DNA from: Pedobacter endophyticus
GTDB lineage: Bacteria > Bacteroidota > Bacteroidia > Sphingobacteriales > Sphingobacteriaceae
Direction of reading: 5' to 3'
Assembly (NCBI RefSeq): GCF_015679185.1
Contig: NZ_CP064939.1
Span: forward strand, 4,588,001 to 4,652,000
Length of the DNA: 64,000 nucleotides
Below, in pieces: positions 7,285 through 16,230 of this stretch (positions are counted from its first letter, which is position 1; each line of letters opens with the position of its first letter). A program made the translations under genes and the position numbers. The notes below the pieces were generated by a model. That model saw only the letters and a list, made by a program, of their open reading frames with translations. It had not been told where the DNA came from and made no database searches.

Positions 7285-9822
7285 ATGAAGAAAATTCTGC
7301 TTATATCCCTATTGTTATTTTCTAAAATTGCTTTTTCTCAGGTTTTCGATTCGTTTTCTGACGGCGATTTCTCCAAAAATCCGGCGTGGAATGGCGATAT
7401 CAATTATTTTCAAGTCAATGCAAAAATGCGGCTGCAGGCCAAAGGGCAACAGCTTGCCTCGCAAACCATTGCGTTATCAACCCCAAGCCAGTTCAGTTTA
7501 AACGCAAGCTGGGAGTTTTTAGTGCAGCTTAATTTCGATCCAACAGCAACCAATTTCGTTCGTATCTATTTAACATCCGACCAGGAAAACCTGAAAGGAA
7601 GCTTAAATGGCTATTTTGTTCAAATAGGGGAGGCCGGCACAACAGACGGATTGCACTTATATAAACAAACGAAAACAGCTACAACGCGACTTATTACTGG
7701 ACCACAAAAAACCCGGGCGGCCAACAATCTGTTCCTCGCTAAAATCAAGGTAACAAGAGACGAGGCAGGCAAATGGAACCTGTACAGCGATGTTACGGGT
7801 GGTAATAGCTTCAGCCTCGAGGGAAATGTTTTTGACAATACTTTCACTACTTCGGCCTATGCTGGCGTTTTCTGTAAGTATGCAACCGCTTCGAGATCTA
7901 ATCAGTATATTTTTGACGATTTTAAGATCGATGACCTGGTTCCTGATCGTACGCCACCAACATTGATTGGCGTTACGAGCGTTGATTCGGTACACTTAGA
8001 CGTCGCCTTTTCCGAACCTTTGGATGCAACTTCTGCATCCGATTTAAGTAACTACAGTCTGTCTAATGGCTATGGATCTCCAATAAATGTGAGTACAACC
8101 GCTGCGGCAACTGTTTATAGATTAGCTTATGCTAAAAAGTTTCTATCGGGTGCATACACTTTGGTTGTGAATAATGTGAAAGATAAAAAAGGGAATATCA
8201 TCGCCACCGATAGCAAAGCGGTTTTCAAATATATAAAGCCCTACACAGCGCAATATGGCGATGTGGTGATCAACGAAATTTTCGCAAACCCATCGGGCAG
8301 CCCTGGTTTGCCTCAAAAGGAATTTGTAGAGATTTGGAATTCTACAGATGAATACATTTTAACGCAAGGCTGGAAACTTGCCGACCAAACCTCGTCATTT
8401 ACCTTCGGTATTGACACTATAAGCCCGAACGAACTGGTTGTGCTATGTGCAAAGGCTGATGAAAGTCTATTTAAGCCTTTCGGAAAGACTGTTCCGCTGT
8501 CGCCCTGGCCAAGCTTAAACAACGATAAGGATATCCTTACATTAAGTGATCATACGGGGCGAGTAATTGACAAAGTTGCTTATTTTGATAGCTGGTATAA
8601 GGATGATGTGAAGAAAAAGGGTGGTTTCTCTCTGGAGCTTATTGATCCAAAAAACATTTGCCGGGGAATACAAAACTGGTCGGCTTCTACCGATGCAGCC
8701 GGGGGCACACCGGGGAAACAAAATTCAGTTTATCGATCACAAATAAGTACAGCGGTTCCGAAGCTGTTATCAGCAACGATAATTGATAGCGTTACGATTG
8801 AAGTAGAATTTTCTAAGCCCGTAGATAGTTTATCTGCGGCGCAACCGGATCATTATGTAATGAACAATGGAATTGGCAATCCATCATCTGCAAGTGTTAA
8901 ATTACAGGGTTTCGAGGTCGTTACACTTAAGTTTGCGGCACCATTTGCGAGAGGTGTTGAACATACTTTAACGGTTGGCAATGTTACCGATTGCGCTGGT
9001 AATCCAGTAAGCCCGGCTGCCAATTCGGCCAAATTATTTATCGCGAAGAAAATCGGCGTCCACGATATGCTCATTTCTGAGGTGCTGTTTAACCCTAAAG
9101 CTGGCAGTGTAGATTTCGTAGAGATTTATAATAACACCGATCATGTTCTCGATATGAAGGACTTGCAACTGGCGAATGCCGATTCGGCTGGTGCGCCCGC
9201 AAACATTAACGTATTGTCGACCAAAAGCATGCTTATTGAATCGAAAAGCTATTGGGTGATTAGTACAAATACCTTAAGTATTCAGTCCAATTACTTTTGC
9301 GAAAATCCAGATCATTTTATTCAGTTAAAGACTTTGCCCGTTTACAATAATGACAAGGGAACGGTGATATTGTTGAGTGGAAGTTTAATGATTGATCGTT
9401 TTGATTACACTGACAAAATGAAAATGCCCTTGCTGCAGAATGCGGACGGTGTTTCGCTCGAGCGTGTTTCCTTTTTGAAAGGCGCCAACGATGTTGGAAA
9501 TTTTAAGTCGGCTGCGGCTTCTGTTGGTTTCGCAACGCCAACGTATAAAAACTCACAAGAACCCAATGGTGATGTAGATTTTGTCGAGATAGCAGCTAAA
9601 ACTTTTTCGCCTGACGGCGATGGCTTTGAAGATGTGATGAATTTGGATTATCAGGTTGCTGAAAATGCAAATTTGGCCACGGTTAATGTATTTTCAGACA
9701 AAGGAGTATTGATCCGCAGGTTGCTAAAAAATCAAACCATTGGTACAAAAGGAAGGTTAACCTGGGACGGCTTAAATGAAAACGGGCAAAAAGCAGGAGG
9801 GGATTTATGTTATCCTATTTGA
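7285..9822 (+). CDS. Secreted multidomain protein with two lamin-tail domains and Ig-like modules, C-terminus frameshifted
   Basis: Exported through an N-terminal signal peptide (residues 1-19, KIAFSQ). The order visible is: an N-terminal jelly-roll-like region (20-215), a bacterial Ig-like module beginning PPTLIGV (about 224-315), a lamin-tail domain beginning GDVVINEIFANP (about 325-440), a second Ig-like module (about 490-590), a second lamin-tail domain (HDMLISEVLFNP, about 595-710), and a C-terminal FlgD/CHU_C-like module starting FSPDGDGFED. Lamin-tail domains occur in surface nucleases and adhesins of Bacteroidota, but no catalytic domain is seen here. The reading frame ends early with LCYPI. 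Removing one G from the run 9799-9802 restores a natural ending to 9892 (see next entry). The function is unknown, perhaps surface binding or cell-surface architecture. Confidence 0.8.
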   Translation: MKKILLISLLLFSKIAFSQVFDSFSDGDFSKNPAWNGDINYFQVNAKMRLQAKGQQLASQTIALSTPSQFSLNASWEFLVQLNFDPTATNFVRIYLTSDQENLKGSLNGYFVQIGEAGTTDGLHLYKQTKTATTRLITGPQKTRAANNLFLAKIKVTRDEAGKWNLYSDVTGGNSFSLEGNVFDNTFTTSAYAGVFCKYATASRSNQYIFDDFKIDDLVPDRTPPTLIGVTSVDSVHLDVAFSEPLDATSASDLSNYSLSNGYGSPINVSTTAAATVYRLAYAKKFLSGAYTLVVNNVKDKKGNIIATDSKAVFKYIKPYTAQYGDVVINEIFANPSGSPGLPQKEFVEIWNSTDEYILTQGWKLADQTSSFTFGIDTISPNELVVLCAKADESLFKPFGKTVPLSPWPSLNNDKDILTLSDHTGRVIDKVAYFDSWYKDDVKKKGGFSLELIDPKNICRGIQNWSASTDAAGGTPGKQNSVYRSQISTAVPKLLSATIIDSVTIEVEFSKPVDSLSAAQPDHYVMNNGIGNPSSASVKLQGFEVVTLKFAAPFARGVEHTLTVGNVTDCAGNPVSPAANSAKLFIAKKIGVHDMLISEVLFNPKAGSVDFVEIYNNTDHVLDMKDLQLANADSAGAPANINVLSTKSMLIESKSYWVISTNTLSIQSNYFCENPDHFIQLKTLPVYNNDKGTVILLSGSLMIDRFDYTDKMKMPLLQNADGVSLERVSFLKGANDVGNFKSAAASVGFATPTYKNSQEPNGDVDFVEIAAKTFSPDGDGFEDVMNLDYQVAENANLATVNVFSDKGVLIRRLLKNQTIGTKGRLTWDGLNENGQKAGGDLCYPI

Positions 9823-9892
9823 CGTTTTCGATTTAAATGGAACTGCGAAGCGCTTTAGGAATACTTGTGTGCTGGCAGCAAAGTTGAATTAG
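9799..9892 (+). pseudogene. Out-of-frame C-terminal tail of the lamin-tail protein
   Basis: If one G of the GGGG run at 9799-9802 is dropped, the upstream frame continues as AGGIYVILFDVFDLNG... and ends in AAKLN with a TAG at 9890-9892. This tail has the alternating strand pattern that closes a FlgD/CHU_C-like domain, while the actual frame ends within five codons. A +1 indel in a homopolymer could be a real mutation, a phase-variable site or a sequence error. Confidence 0.75.
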
Positions 9893-9899
9893 GCGTACT

Positions 9900-10088
9900 G
9901 TCATTCTGAACCTAGTGAAGAACCCCCAAGCTACGGAATGCTAGCGTCAATGAGACCACAAACCAAAATTGTGAGCGTAGCTGGAAATTTGGATTCCCGT
10001 GATAATCGGTTAGAGATTATTCATGGTAAGCGCTGTTTTTTAGCGGTACTCACGCTTGTTTCGCAGGTCTTCCTTCGTCAGAATGACG
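9900..10088. repeat. Imperfect inverted intergenic repeat pair
   Basis: The left arm GTCATTCTGAACCTAGTGAAG (9900-9920) and the right arm around 10067-10087 (CTTCCTTCGTCAGAATGAC) are inverted copies of one element. Variants occur at 34474-34499. The pair fills the gap between the convergent genes ending at 9892 and 10096. It looks like a dispersed REP-like element and may help end transcription. Confidence 0.55.
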
Positions 10089-10095
10089 GCATATA

Positions 10096-10965
10096 CTAAA
10101 CCAAATTCGCCTTTATATAATCGCAGCTTGTTTTTATCGATCCGATTGGGTCGGGTTGATAGTTATTTTCGTGCTCTACAAAGAAGTGTTGCATTCCCGC
10201 CAGTTTGGCTCCCGCAAAGATCGATTTAAAATCTATGGAACCTTTCCCAACTTCGGTATTCAGTTCTGGCTTGGTTTTATCCATATCCTTAACATGCCAC
10301 ATTGGGAAACGCCCGGGGTATTTTTTAAAGAAAGCAAGCGGATCGTTGCCAGAGCGCACCACCCAATACAAATCCATTTCGAAATTAACCAGGTTTTTAT
10401 CCGTTTCCTGAAGATAAAGATCGTACCCTGTAAGATTATCGAGTTTTTTGAATTCGAAATCGTGGTTATGGTAGGCAAACTTTAAACCCGATTGTTTGGC
10501 TATTTCGGCAACTTTGTTAAAGTCGGATGCTGTTTTTTTGAAACCATCCGCACCCTTGCTCATGTCGACATGTGCCCCAGCGATGGTGAAATACTTTCCA
10601 CCAATTGCTGCACAAGAATCGATATCTGCCTTAAGCTTATCGGTTTTACCGGTTTTTGCAAACTCGTCCATCCCGTAATGGCCACTTGGTGCTTTTAATC
10701 CGTTGGCATCAAGTAACGTCTTAAACTCCTTTATAGATAAATTCCAGAACTTTCCGTTAGCGAAACCATAAGTTTCTACTTCTTTATAGCCTGCCCCGGC
10801 CACTTTTTCGATCACGCCATTTACATCTTTGGGTAAAAGATCTCGAAGTGTGTACAACTGCAGGCCCACATTTTTATTTGCTTTATTAAAAGCAAAAGAT
10901 GGAATAAGCAGAGTAGCACTTGCTGCTAACCCAGCCTGCTTTAAAAAAGTTCTTCTTGAATTCAT
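10096..10965 (-). CDS. Tat-exported sugar phosphate isomerase/epimerase-like TIM barrel (copy 1)
   Basis: A xylose-isomerase-like TIM-barrel protein (AP_endonuc_2/IolE-type superfamily) that would act on a sugar or keto-sugar using a divalent metal. The N-terminus carries a perfect twin-arginine motif (SRRTFLK, residues 3-9) followed by a hydrophobic segment, so it is exported folded. Candidate metal ligands are in FEMDLYW, the WHVKDMD strand and FVEHE near the C-terminus; YHNHDFEF is also conserved. It is 11 bp from a close paralogue upstream and forms the 3' end of the minus-strand gene run 20971-10096. Context with DUF1080 and oxidoreductases suggests work on 3-keto-glycosides (epimerase, lyase or hydratase). 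The exact reaction is inference. Confidence 0.85.
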   Translation of the reverse strand: MNSRRTFLKQAGLAASATLLIPSFAFNKANKNVGLQLYTLRDLLPKDVNGVIEKVAGAGYKEVETYGFANGKFWNLSIKEFKTLLDANGLKAPSGHYGMDEFAKTGKTDKLKADIDSCAAIGGKYFTIAGAHVDMSKGADGFKKTASDFNKVAEIAKQSGLKFAYHNHDFEFKKLDNLTGYDLYLQETDKNLVNFEMDLYWVVRSGNDPLAFFKKYPGRFPMWHVKDMDKTKPELNTEVGKGSIDFKSIFAGAKLAGMQHFFVEHENNYQPDPIGSIKTSCDYIKANLV

Positions 10966-10976
10966 AGCTACAACGT

Positions 10977-11849
10977 TTAAATTAATTCCTTTTTGATATA
11001 AGCGCAGCTTGCGGTAACCGATGCAACCGGGTTTGGCTTATAATTGGTTTCGTGCTCAACAAAAAAATACTTCATGCCCGAAAGTTTGGCCTCAGCAAAA
11101 ATCGGTTTAAAATCGATTGATCCAGTTCCTACTTCAGCATTTAAATCTGGATTGGCCTTATCCATGTCCTTCACGTGCCACATGGTAAAACGACCTGGGT
11201 TTTCTTTAAATAGTTTTATCGGATCGTGCCCGGCACGTACCACCCAATATAAATCCAGTTCGAAATTGACCAGATTTTTATCTGTTTCTGCCAAAAGGAT
11301 CTCATATCCGCTGGTTTCGCCCTGCTTTTCGAATTCAAAGTTATGATTATGGTAGGCTAATTTCAGTCCTGCTTTTTTGCATTCCTGACCGGCCACATTT
11401 ATTTTTTCAGCAACCTTTTTATAATCGTCGGCAGTTTTTCTGATCTCTTCATTAAGCCAGGGAATGGTTATATATTCGCTTCCCAACATTTTGGCAGCAA
11501 CAATTGCTTCTTCTAATTCGGCTTGATCACCAGTTGATAAATAGTCGGTTAATCCATAGTGTCCACTTGGCGCATATAACCCGTTATCATCTAAAAGCTG
11601 TTTGAACTTTACAGGATCAAGACCCCAAAACTGATCTTTAATAGAAAAGCCATAAGCTTCTACCTGATTAAAACCAGCTTTTGCCACTTTTTCAATCGTT
11701 CCTTTAACATCTTTAGGCAATTCATCGCGTAGGGAGTAAAGTTGCAGACCGACATTCTTTTTACTGCCCATGCAGGCAAACGATGGTACCAAAAGTGCAG
11801 CGGCCGCAGCCATGCTGCCGCTTAATAAAAAATTTCTTCTTGTAAGCAT
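10977..11849 (-). CDS. Tat-exported sugar phosphate isomerase/epimerase-like TIM barrel (copy 2)
   Basis: A 290-residue paralogue of the gene downstream: the two share the leader layout, the GLQLYSLRDELPKDVKG block, YHNHNFEFE, NFELDLYWVVRAG and WHVKDMDKA. The twin-arginine motif is TRRNFLL (3-9). A cysteine in SFACMG near residue 26 could be lipidated, although the box is not canonical. The tandem arrangement points to gene duplication with possible division of substrate range. The likely place of action is the periplasm, next to the flavin-linked oxidase of the same gene run. Family assignment is firm; reaction is inferred. Confidence 0.85.
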   Translation of the reverse strand: MLTRRNFLLSGSMAAAAALLVPSFACMGSKKNVGLQLYSLRDELPKDVKGTIEKVAKAGFNQVEAYGFSIKDQFWGLDPVKFKQLLDDNGLYAPSGHYGLTDYLSTGDQAELEEAIVAAKMLGSEYITIPWLNEEIRKTADDYKKVAEKINVAGQECKKAGLKLAYHNHNFEFEKQGETSGYEILLAETDKNLVNFELDLYWVVRAGHDPIKLFKENPGRFTMWHVKDMDKANPDLNAEVGTGSIDFKPIFAEAKLSGMKYFFVEHETNYKPNPVASVTASCAYIKKELI

Positions 11850-11904
11850 ATATTAGATTTTAAACAGATAAGCAGGTCTAAAACCTGCTTATCTGTTTTG
11901 GTTG

Positions 11905-13134
11905 TTATCGCTGCTGTGTTTCTGCCTGAATTTGGGTTTGGGCTACATTTCTATCTTTAAAAAACAGGATGAAAAATAGCGCCACAACACCGGCAATGCC
12001 CGCAGGAATTAACCAAATGGTGTGCCAGTCGTGAGTTCCCGGAACAGCGTATTTGTTTACAACCATGCCCGAAATTATCGAGCCGATTAGCATACCAACG
12101 CCGTAAGTTGCCAGGGTAATAAAGCCTTGAGCGGCACTTTTAAATTTTTCTCCCGCAAGCCTATCTGTATAAATCTGGCCTGTAACAAAGAAGAAATCGT
12201 AACAAATTCCGTGGAGAATAATTCCACCGATTAGCATCCAATAGTTGCTTTCGGCGTTACCAAATGCAAAGAATACATACCTAACAACCCACGCTATCAT
12301 ACCTATTGCCAGCATTTTTTTTACGCCAAGACGAGCAAAAAACAACGGCATTAATAACATGAACAAGGTTTCAGAAACCTGACCTAAAGCCTGCACACCT
12401 GCTGCTTTTTTCATTCCCACTTCATTAAGAAATGGATTGGTGAAATTATAATAAAAAGCCAAAGGAATACAGATTGCAATTGATGCGATGAAAAATAACA
12501 AGAACGACTTGTTTTTAAGTAAGCCAAGGGCATCTAAGCCCAAAATATCGCGGATAGAGGTTTTTTCACCTTTCTTTACCGGAGGGGTATGCGGTAAAAA
12601 GAAGCTGAGTACACCTAACGCGATGGAGGCAACAGAGGCCATTTTGAACGTCAAAACAAGGTTTCCAGATTGTTCCCAGTTCAACCATCCAATTACCAAT
12701 CCGGCAATGATCCAACCAATGGTTCCAAAAACACGTATAGATGGAAATTCCTTGCCGGGATCTTTAAGCTGTTTAAACGATATGGAATTGACTAGTGCAA
12801 GGGTGGGCATAAAAGCGATCATGTATCCCAAAATGAATGGGAAAAATGCTTCGAAATTCAGCGATGTTCCTGCCACCCAAAGTAATACGCCGCCAACTAA
12901 ATGTAAAATGCCCAGTACTTTTTGTGCAGAGAAAAACTTATCTGCAATTAAACCGATAATAAAGGGTGCGATGATGGCACCGAGCGACTGTGTGCTATAG
13001 GCCGAACCGATCTGAACATCATTGGCTAACAGATTTTTCCCCAGAAAGGTACCTAGTGTTACGAACCATGCGCCCCAGATAAAAAATTCGAGGAACATCA
13101 TGGATGAGAGTTTAAAACGAGTGATGGTATTCAT
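11905..13134 (-). CDS. MFS transporter, nucleoside:H+ symporter (NupG/XapB-like) family
   Basis: A 409-residue inner-membrane carrier with about twelve hydrophobic segments. The N-terminus MFLEFFIWGAWFVTLGTFL and the loop after helix 2 (GLIADKFFSAQKVLGILH) are characteristic of the Nuc_H_symport family (PF03825). In Bacteroidota, members of this family often sit in sugar clusters rather than nucleoside salvage, and here it lies between a TIM barrel and the DUF1080 gene. I therefore infer uptake of a (keto-)sugar or glycoside released in the periplasm. It starts 23 bp from a C-rich hairpin repeat at 13157. The actual substrate cannot be read from sequence. Confidence 0.85.
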   Translation of the reverse strand: MNTITRFKLSSMMFLEFFIWGAWFVTLGTFLGKNLLANDVQIGSAYSTQSLGAIIAPFIIGLIADKFFSAQKVLGILHLVGGVLLWVAGTSLNFEAFFPFILGYMIAFMPTLALVNSISFKQLKDPGKEFPSIRVFGTIGWIIAGLVIGWLNWEQSGNLVLTFKMASVASIALGVLSFFLPHTPPVKKGEKTSIRDILGLDALGLLKNKSFLLFFIASIAICIPLAFYYNFTNPFLNEVGMKKAAGVQALGQVSETLFMLLMPLFFARLGVKKMLAIGMIAWVVRYVFFAFGNAESNYWMLIGGIILHGICYDFFFVTGQIYTDRLAGEKFKSAAQGFITLATYGVGMLIGSIISGMVVNKYAVPGTHDWHTIWLIPAGIAGVVALFFILFFKDRNVAQTQIQAETQQR

Positions 13135-13156
13135 TTGGTTTATATATGGTTTTTAG

Positions 13157-13215
13157 AGCCCCACCTAAATCCTCCCCAGAGGGGAGGACTTTTGGGCTTG
13201 TGGTTTATTTTAAGG
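13157..13215. repeat. C-rich hairpin repeat, copy 1
   Basis: The block starts AGCCCCACCTAAATCC and contains the perfect 8-bp stem TCCTCCCC/GGGGAGGA with loop AGA. It is nearly identical to 18458-18515, including the flanking TGGTTTATTT-type tail. It is placed in the leader of the MFS gene. A related hairpin lies at 62692-62713. Confidence 0.8.
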
Positions 13216-13317
13216 CTTAAAGGGTGTAGGGTTTGTAGTGCAAATTTTAAAAGCTTTAAGGCATTTGCGTTGGAAAGAAAACCCTTTACCCTCAACCTTT
13301 CTACCCCTCTACCTTTT

Positions 13318-13998
13318 TTATAGTTCTTTTATTGATATATTCTTGTACCACACTTCGTCGCCATGATCTTGAAGCGCAATTTTGCCGGTTTTAAATGCGC
13401 CCCAATCTTTCCAGGTTGCAAATTTGCTGTTTGCTACAATACTTTTCCAGTTCTCATCCCAAAGCGTAGTTTTAACAACGGTAACACCATTTAAAATTAA
13501 GGTTAATTTACCATTTTTACTTATTATTTCTGCTTTATTCCATTCGCCTACTGGTTTAACAGGTTCCGAAGCGCTTTTAACCAAATCGTACAGGTCGCCG
13601 GCACGATGTTTTGGAAATTTGCCATCTGGGTGTCCATCGTTGTCAATTACCTGCATTTCTAACCCTGTAGAATATGTCGCGTGGTATTGAGGATCTTCAT
13701 GAACGTAGAATATTAAGCCGCTATTTGCTTTGGGAGCTACTTTCCAATCGTATTTTAAGTGGAAGTTGCCGTACTCCTTATCGGTTACTAAATCGCCACC
13801 GCCATCTTTACCTTTAGTAGCTAAATCCAGGTGTAATGCGCCATCCTGAACTTGCCAGGCACTGCCAACGCCAGTTTTGTTATAAGTGTGCCAGCCAGTT
13901 GTTGTTTTGCCATCAAATAATGGCTTAAAGCCTTTTTGTGCTTTTGATATTTGGGTTACTGCAAGTAATATACAGGCAGAAAGGAAGATTTTTTTCAT
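13318..13998 (-). CDS. DUF1080 (3-keto-disaccharide hydrolase) domain protein
   Basis: A secreted single-domain protein of 226 residues; I use the ATG at 13998, which begins a standard signal peptide (MKKIFLSACILL..., cleavage near ISKAQ), rather than an upstream in-frame ATG at 14019. Family hallmarks are FKPLFDGKTTTGWH at the start of the mature chain, GDLVTDKEYGNFHLKYDWK, NSGLIFYVHED, and the C-terminal GKIALQDHGDEVWYKNISIKEL. Pfam now names the family 3-keto-disaccharide hydrolase; characterised relatives cleave 3-keto-glycosides by elimination or hydrolysis. Its neighbours supply C3 oxidation (GMC and Gfo/Idh enzymes), which fits. Location is periplasm or cell surface. Substrate range is unknown. 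Confidence 0.9.
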   Translation of the reverse strand: MKKIFLSACILLAVTQISKAQKGFKPLFDGKTTTGWHTYNKTGVGSAWQVQDGALHLDLATKGKDGGGDLVTDKEYGNFHLKYDWKVAPKANSGLIFYVHEDPQYHATYSTGLEMQVIDNDGHPDGKFPKHRAGDLYDLVKSASEPVKPVGEWNKAEIISKNGKLTLILNGVTVVKTTLWDENWKSIVANSKFATWKDWGAFKTGKIALQDHGDEVWYKNISIKEL

Positions 13999-14012
13999 GT
14001 TTTTATAAGTTG

Positions 14013-14070
14013 TCGTCATTGCGAGAAACGAAGCAATGTCAGTAGATTCTTCGTTCCTCGCAATTGACGA
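14013..14070. repeat. TCATTGCGAG-type inverted repeat
   Basis: The arms GTCATTGCGAGAAACGAAG and its inverted partner TTCGTTCCTCGCAATTGAC can fold into one long hairpin. It fills the 82-bp gap between two operon genes. A relative, with the same arm sequences, is at 34611-34701. Confidence 0.7.
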
Positions 14071-14080
14071 TTTTTTGCTT

Positions 14081-15538
14081 TTAGAGTGTTAAATTGTTCC
14101 AGCCTTTACGGTATTCGCGTTTTACAAACTGGTTTGCTTCATCAAAGTTGGTTACTTTCATGTTGTCGTTATCCCAAAGCATTTTGGTGTACCTTCCTGG
14201 ATAGCTGGTTTTGCCATTCACTGTTTTCTGAATATCGAAACTTCTTATTGCCAGGTTGGCCATTAATAATGCTTCGGTTAGCGGACCAGCAATTTCGAAA
14301 GGCGAACTTACCTCTTGTTTGCCATAACCAGCAATTGCAGCTTCTACCCATTGTTTGTAATGGCCGTTTGCGCCCTCGGGTACGCGTGCATATTTTGGAG
14401 CCACTTTAATATCCTTGTTTCGGCTTAACGGCAACAATTTAGGGTTTGCGCTGTAGGTTTCAGACATCATTTTCCCTTTGGTACCAATAAACAAGGTTCC
14501 ATTTCCACCATCGCCAAAAGTCTCGTTAGCTTCTAACTCTTCCGGGCGTTCGGGTTGTATACCGCCGTCCATCCAATGTAAGGTCACATCGCCTTTTGTT
14601 TTGCTGGTTTTTGGGAATTTCAGGGTTACGTGACTTGATGGAGGGCAACTTTCTGGAAAATACCCACGTTTAAACTCATCTACATATACCGAACCCACAC
14701 TTGCCTCAACTTCTTTGGCATATTTTAAATTCAACACACTAAACGGAGCCTCAATTAAATGGCAGCCCATATCGCCAAGTGCGCCGGTTCCGTAATCCCA
14801 CCAGCCACGCCAGTTAAATGGAACCAATTTGTCTACATAATCTTTTTCAGGCGCAGTTCCCAACCATAAATTCCAATCTAATTCTTTTGGAATCTCTGCT
14901 TTTTTATCTGGCCAGGGAATGCCTTGTGGCCAAACCGGACGATTGGTCCATGCGTAAACGGTATGCACATCGCCGATTAAACCGGCTTCATACCATTCTT
15001 TCATCTGACGGGGACCGTCGTTTGAAGCACCTTGATTACCCATTTGGGTCACTACTTTATATTTTTTTGCCGCAGCAGTTAAAATACGTGCTTCGTATAT
15101 ATCGTGGGTTAATGGTTTTTGAACGTATACATGTTTGCCTAACTGCATGGCGGCAAGTGCTTGTATGGCGTGGTTATGATCGGGAGTGGACACCGAAACG
15201 GCGTCGAAATTTTTGTGTTCCTTGTCCAACATTTCCCGCCAGTCTTTATAGTATTTGGCTTTCGGGAAAGCTTTTACGCTATTTGCTGCACGGCGATCGT
15301 CTACATCACATAAAAAAGCAATATCTGCCTTTCCGCTTTTGTAAAACATATTCAGATCACTTTCGCCTTTTCCGCCTACGCCGATACCTGCAACAAGTAA
15401 ACGATCGCTAGGGGCCAGGTATCCCGGGCCACCCAAAACGTGGCGAGGTACAATCATAAATGCTGCAGCGGCAATGGCTGAAGTCTTAATAAAATCACGG
15501 CGGTTACTCGTGTTCTTATTGTTTTGCTCTGTTTTCAT
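14081..15538 (-). CDS. Tat-exported Gfo/Idh/MocA family oxidoreductase
   Basis: A 485-residue NAD(P)-dependent dehydrogenase of the Gfo/Idh/MocA family. The leader has a twin-arginine motif (NRRDFIK, 12-18), so export with bound cofactor is expected, as in glucose-fructose oxidoreductase. The Rossmann motif GIGVGGKG follows at about residue 51. The family lysine is in the QKPL segment that replaces the common EKP, and the C-terminal domain contains GALGDMGCHLIEAPF. A bound nicotinamide could be recycled in the periplasm by coupled oxidation-reduction, as is known for the founding enzyme. Next to DUF1080 it is a candidate for C3 oxidation or reduction of glycosides. The specific substrate is inference. 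Confidence 0.9.
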   Translation of the reverse strand: MKTEQNNKNTSNRRDFIKTSAIAAAAFMIVPRHVLGGPGYLAPSDRLLVAGIGVGGKGESDLNMFYKSGKADIAFLCDVDDRRAANSVKAFPKAKYYKDWREMLDKEHKNFDAVSVSTPDHNHAIQALAAMQLGKHVYVQKPLTHDIYEARILTAAAKKYKVVTQMGNQGASNDGPRQMKEWYEAGLIGDVHTVYAWTNRPVWPQGIPWPDKKAEIPKELDWNLWLGTAPEKDYVDKLVPFNWRGWWDYGTGALGDMGCHLIEAPFSVLNLKYAKEVEASVGSVYVDEFKRGYFPESCPPSSHVTLKFPKTSKTKGDVTLHWMDGGIQPERPEELEANETFGDGGNGTLFIGTKGKMMSETYSANPKLLPLSRNKDIKVAPKYARVPEGANGHYKQWVEAAIAGYGKQEVSSPFEIAGPLTEALLMANLAIRSFDIQKTVNGKTSYPGRYTKMLWDNDNMKVTNFDEANQFVKREYRKGWNNLTL

Positions 15539-15600
15539 ATTCAGTAAATCGATTTGCTAATGGGATGTGACTATATTTTTGGTCTTTCTTTAGGGTGCTA

Positions 15601-16158
15601 TTATTTTTTCTTTAATGATAGAATGTATTTTACCATTAATTTGGCATCGTCTTTTTTAAGCGTGGCATGCGCAGTCATTGGCATTGTACCCCAAACGCCT
15701 GATCCGCCTTTGATAATTTTATCAGATAAATAATTGATGTTCTTTTCGGTTGCGGGATATTTTTTGGCAATGTCCATATAAGCAGGGCCGATAATTTTGT
15801 TCACTTTGTTGTGGCAGCCAATACAGTCAGATTTATTGATCAGTTTTTCGCCGGCGGTCACTTGTAATGCTGTGGTGCTAGCCGATGGTGCTACTGGCGC
15901 TGCCTTTGCTGATTCTGCTTCTACCGGTGCCGCCTCGGTTGGCTTTACAGGTGCTGTTTCAGTTTCTTTTGTCGCCGATGGTTGCTCTGCGGTTTGCGTA
16001 GCTGCTGGCGTTGCTGTTTTGGTAGTTTCTGCTGTTGCCGGTACTGTCGCCGATGTTGCCGTTGCGTTATTTTCGTTTTCTTTTGATGAATCTGCTGTGC
16101 AGAATGAGGCCATGAATATGACTACGAGTCCTAAAATTAAAAATGATGTTCTTTTCAT
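15601..16158 (-). CDS. Monohaem cytochrome c with long Ala/Thr/Glu/Pro linker
   Basis: The C-terminal domain carries one haem-binding motif CIGCH (112-116) and the distal methionine in GTMPM (M159 or M161), typical of class I c-type cytochromes. Between the leader and haem domain is a low-complexity linker (about residues 25-100) rich in A, T, E and P, which would hold the haem away from the membrane. A cysteine at position 20 (MASFC) suggests a lipoprotein anchor. In this gene run it is the natural electron acceptor for the GMC flavoprotein, passing electrons to the respiratory chain. Family is firm and the partner is inferred from context. Confidence 0.88.
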   Translation of the reverse strand: MKRTSFLILGLVVIFMASFCTADSSKENENNATATSATVPATAETTKTATPAATQTAEQPSATKETETAPVKPTEAAPVEAESAKAAPVAPSASTTALQVTAGEKLINKSDCIGCHNKVNKIIGPAYMDIAKKYPATEKNINYLSDKIIKGGSGVWGTMPMTAHATLKKDDAKLMVKYILSLKKK

Positions 16159-16230
16159 TGTGTATGTTTTGTTATTGATGATGTTAATTTTGCGTATTAA
16201 GATAATTACTTACGCAGATTTTTGTTAATG

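Noticed and set aside
13135..13323. 62-codon plus-strand ORF upstream of the MFS gene
   Set aside because: It is a translation of the C-rich hairpin repeat and polypyrimidine tract.
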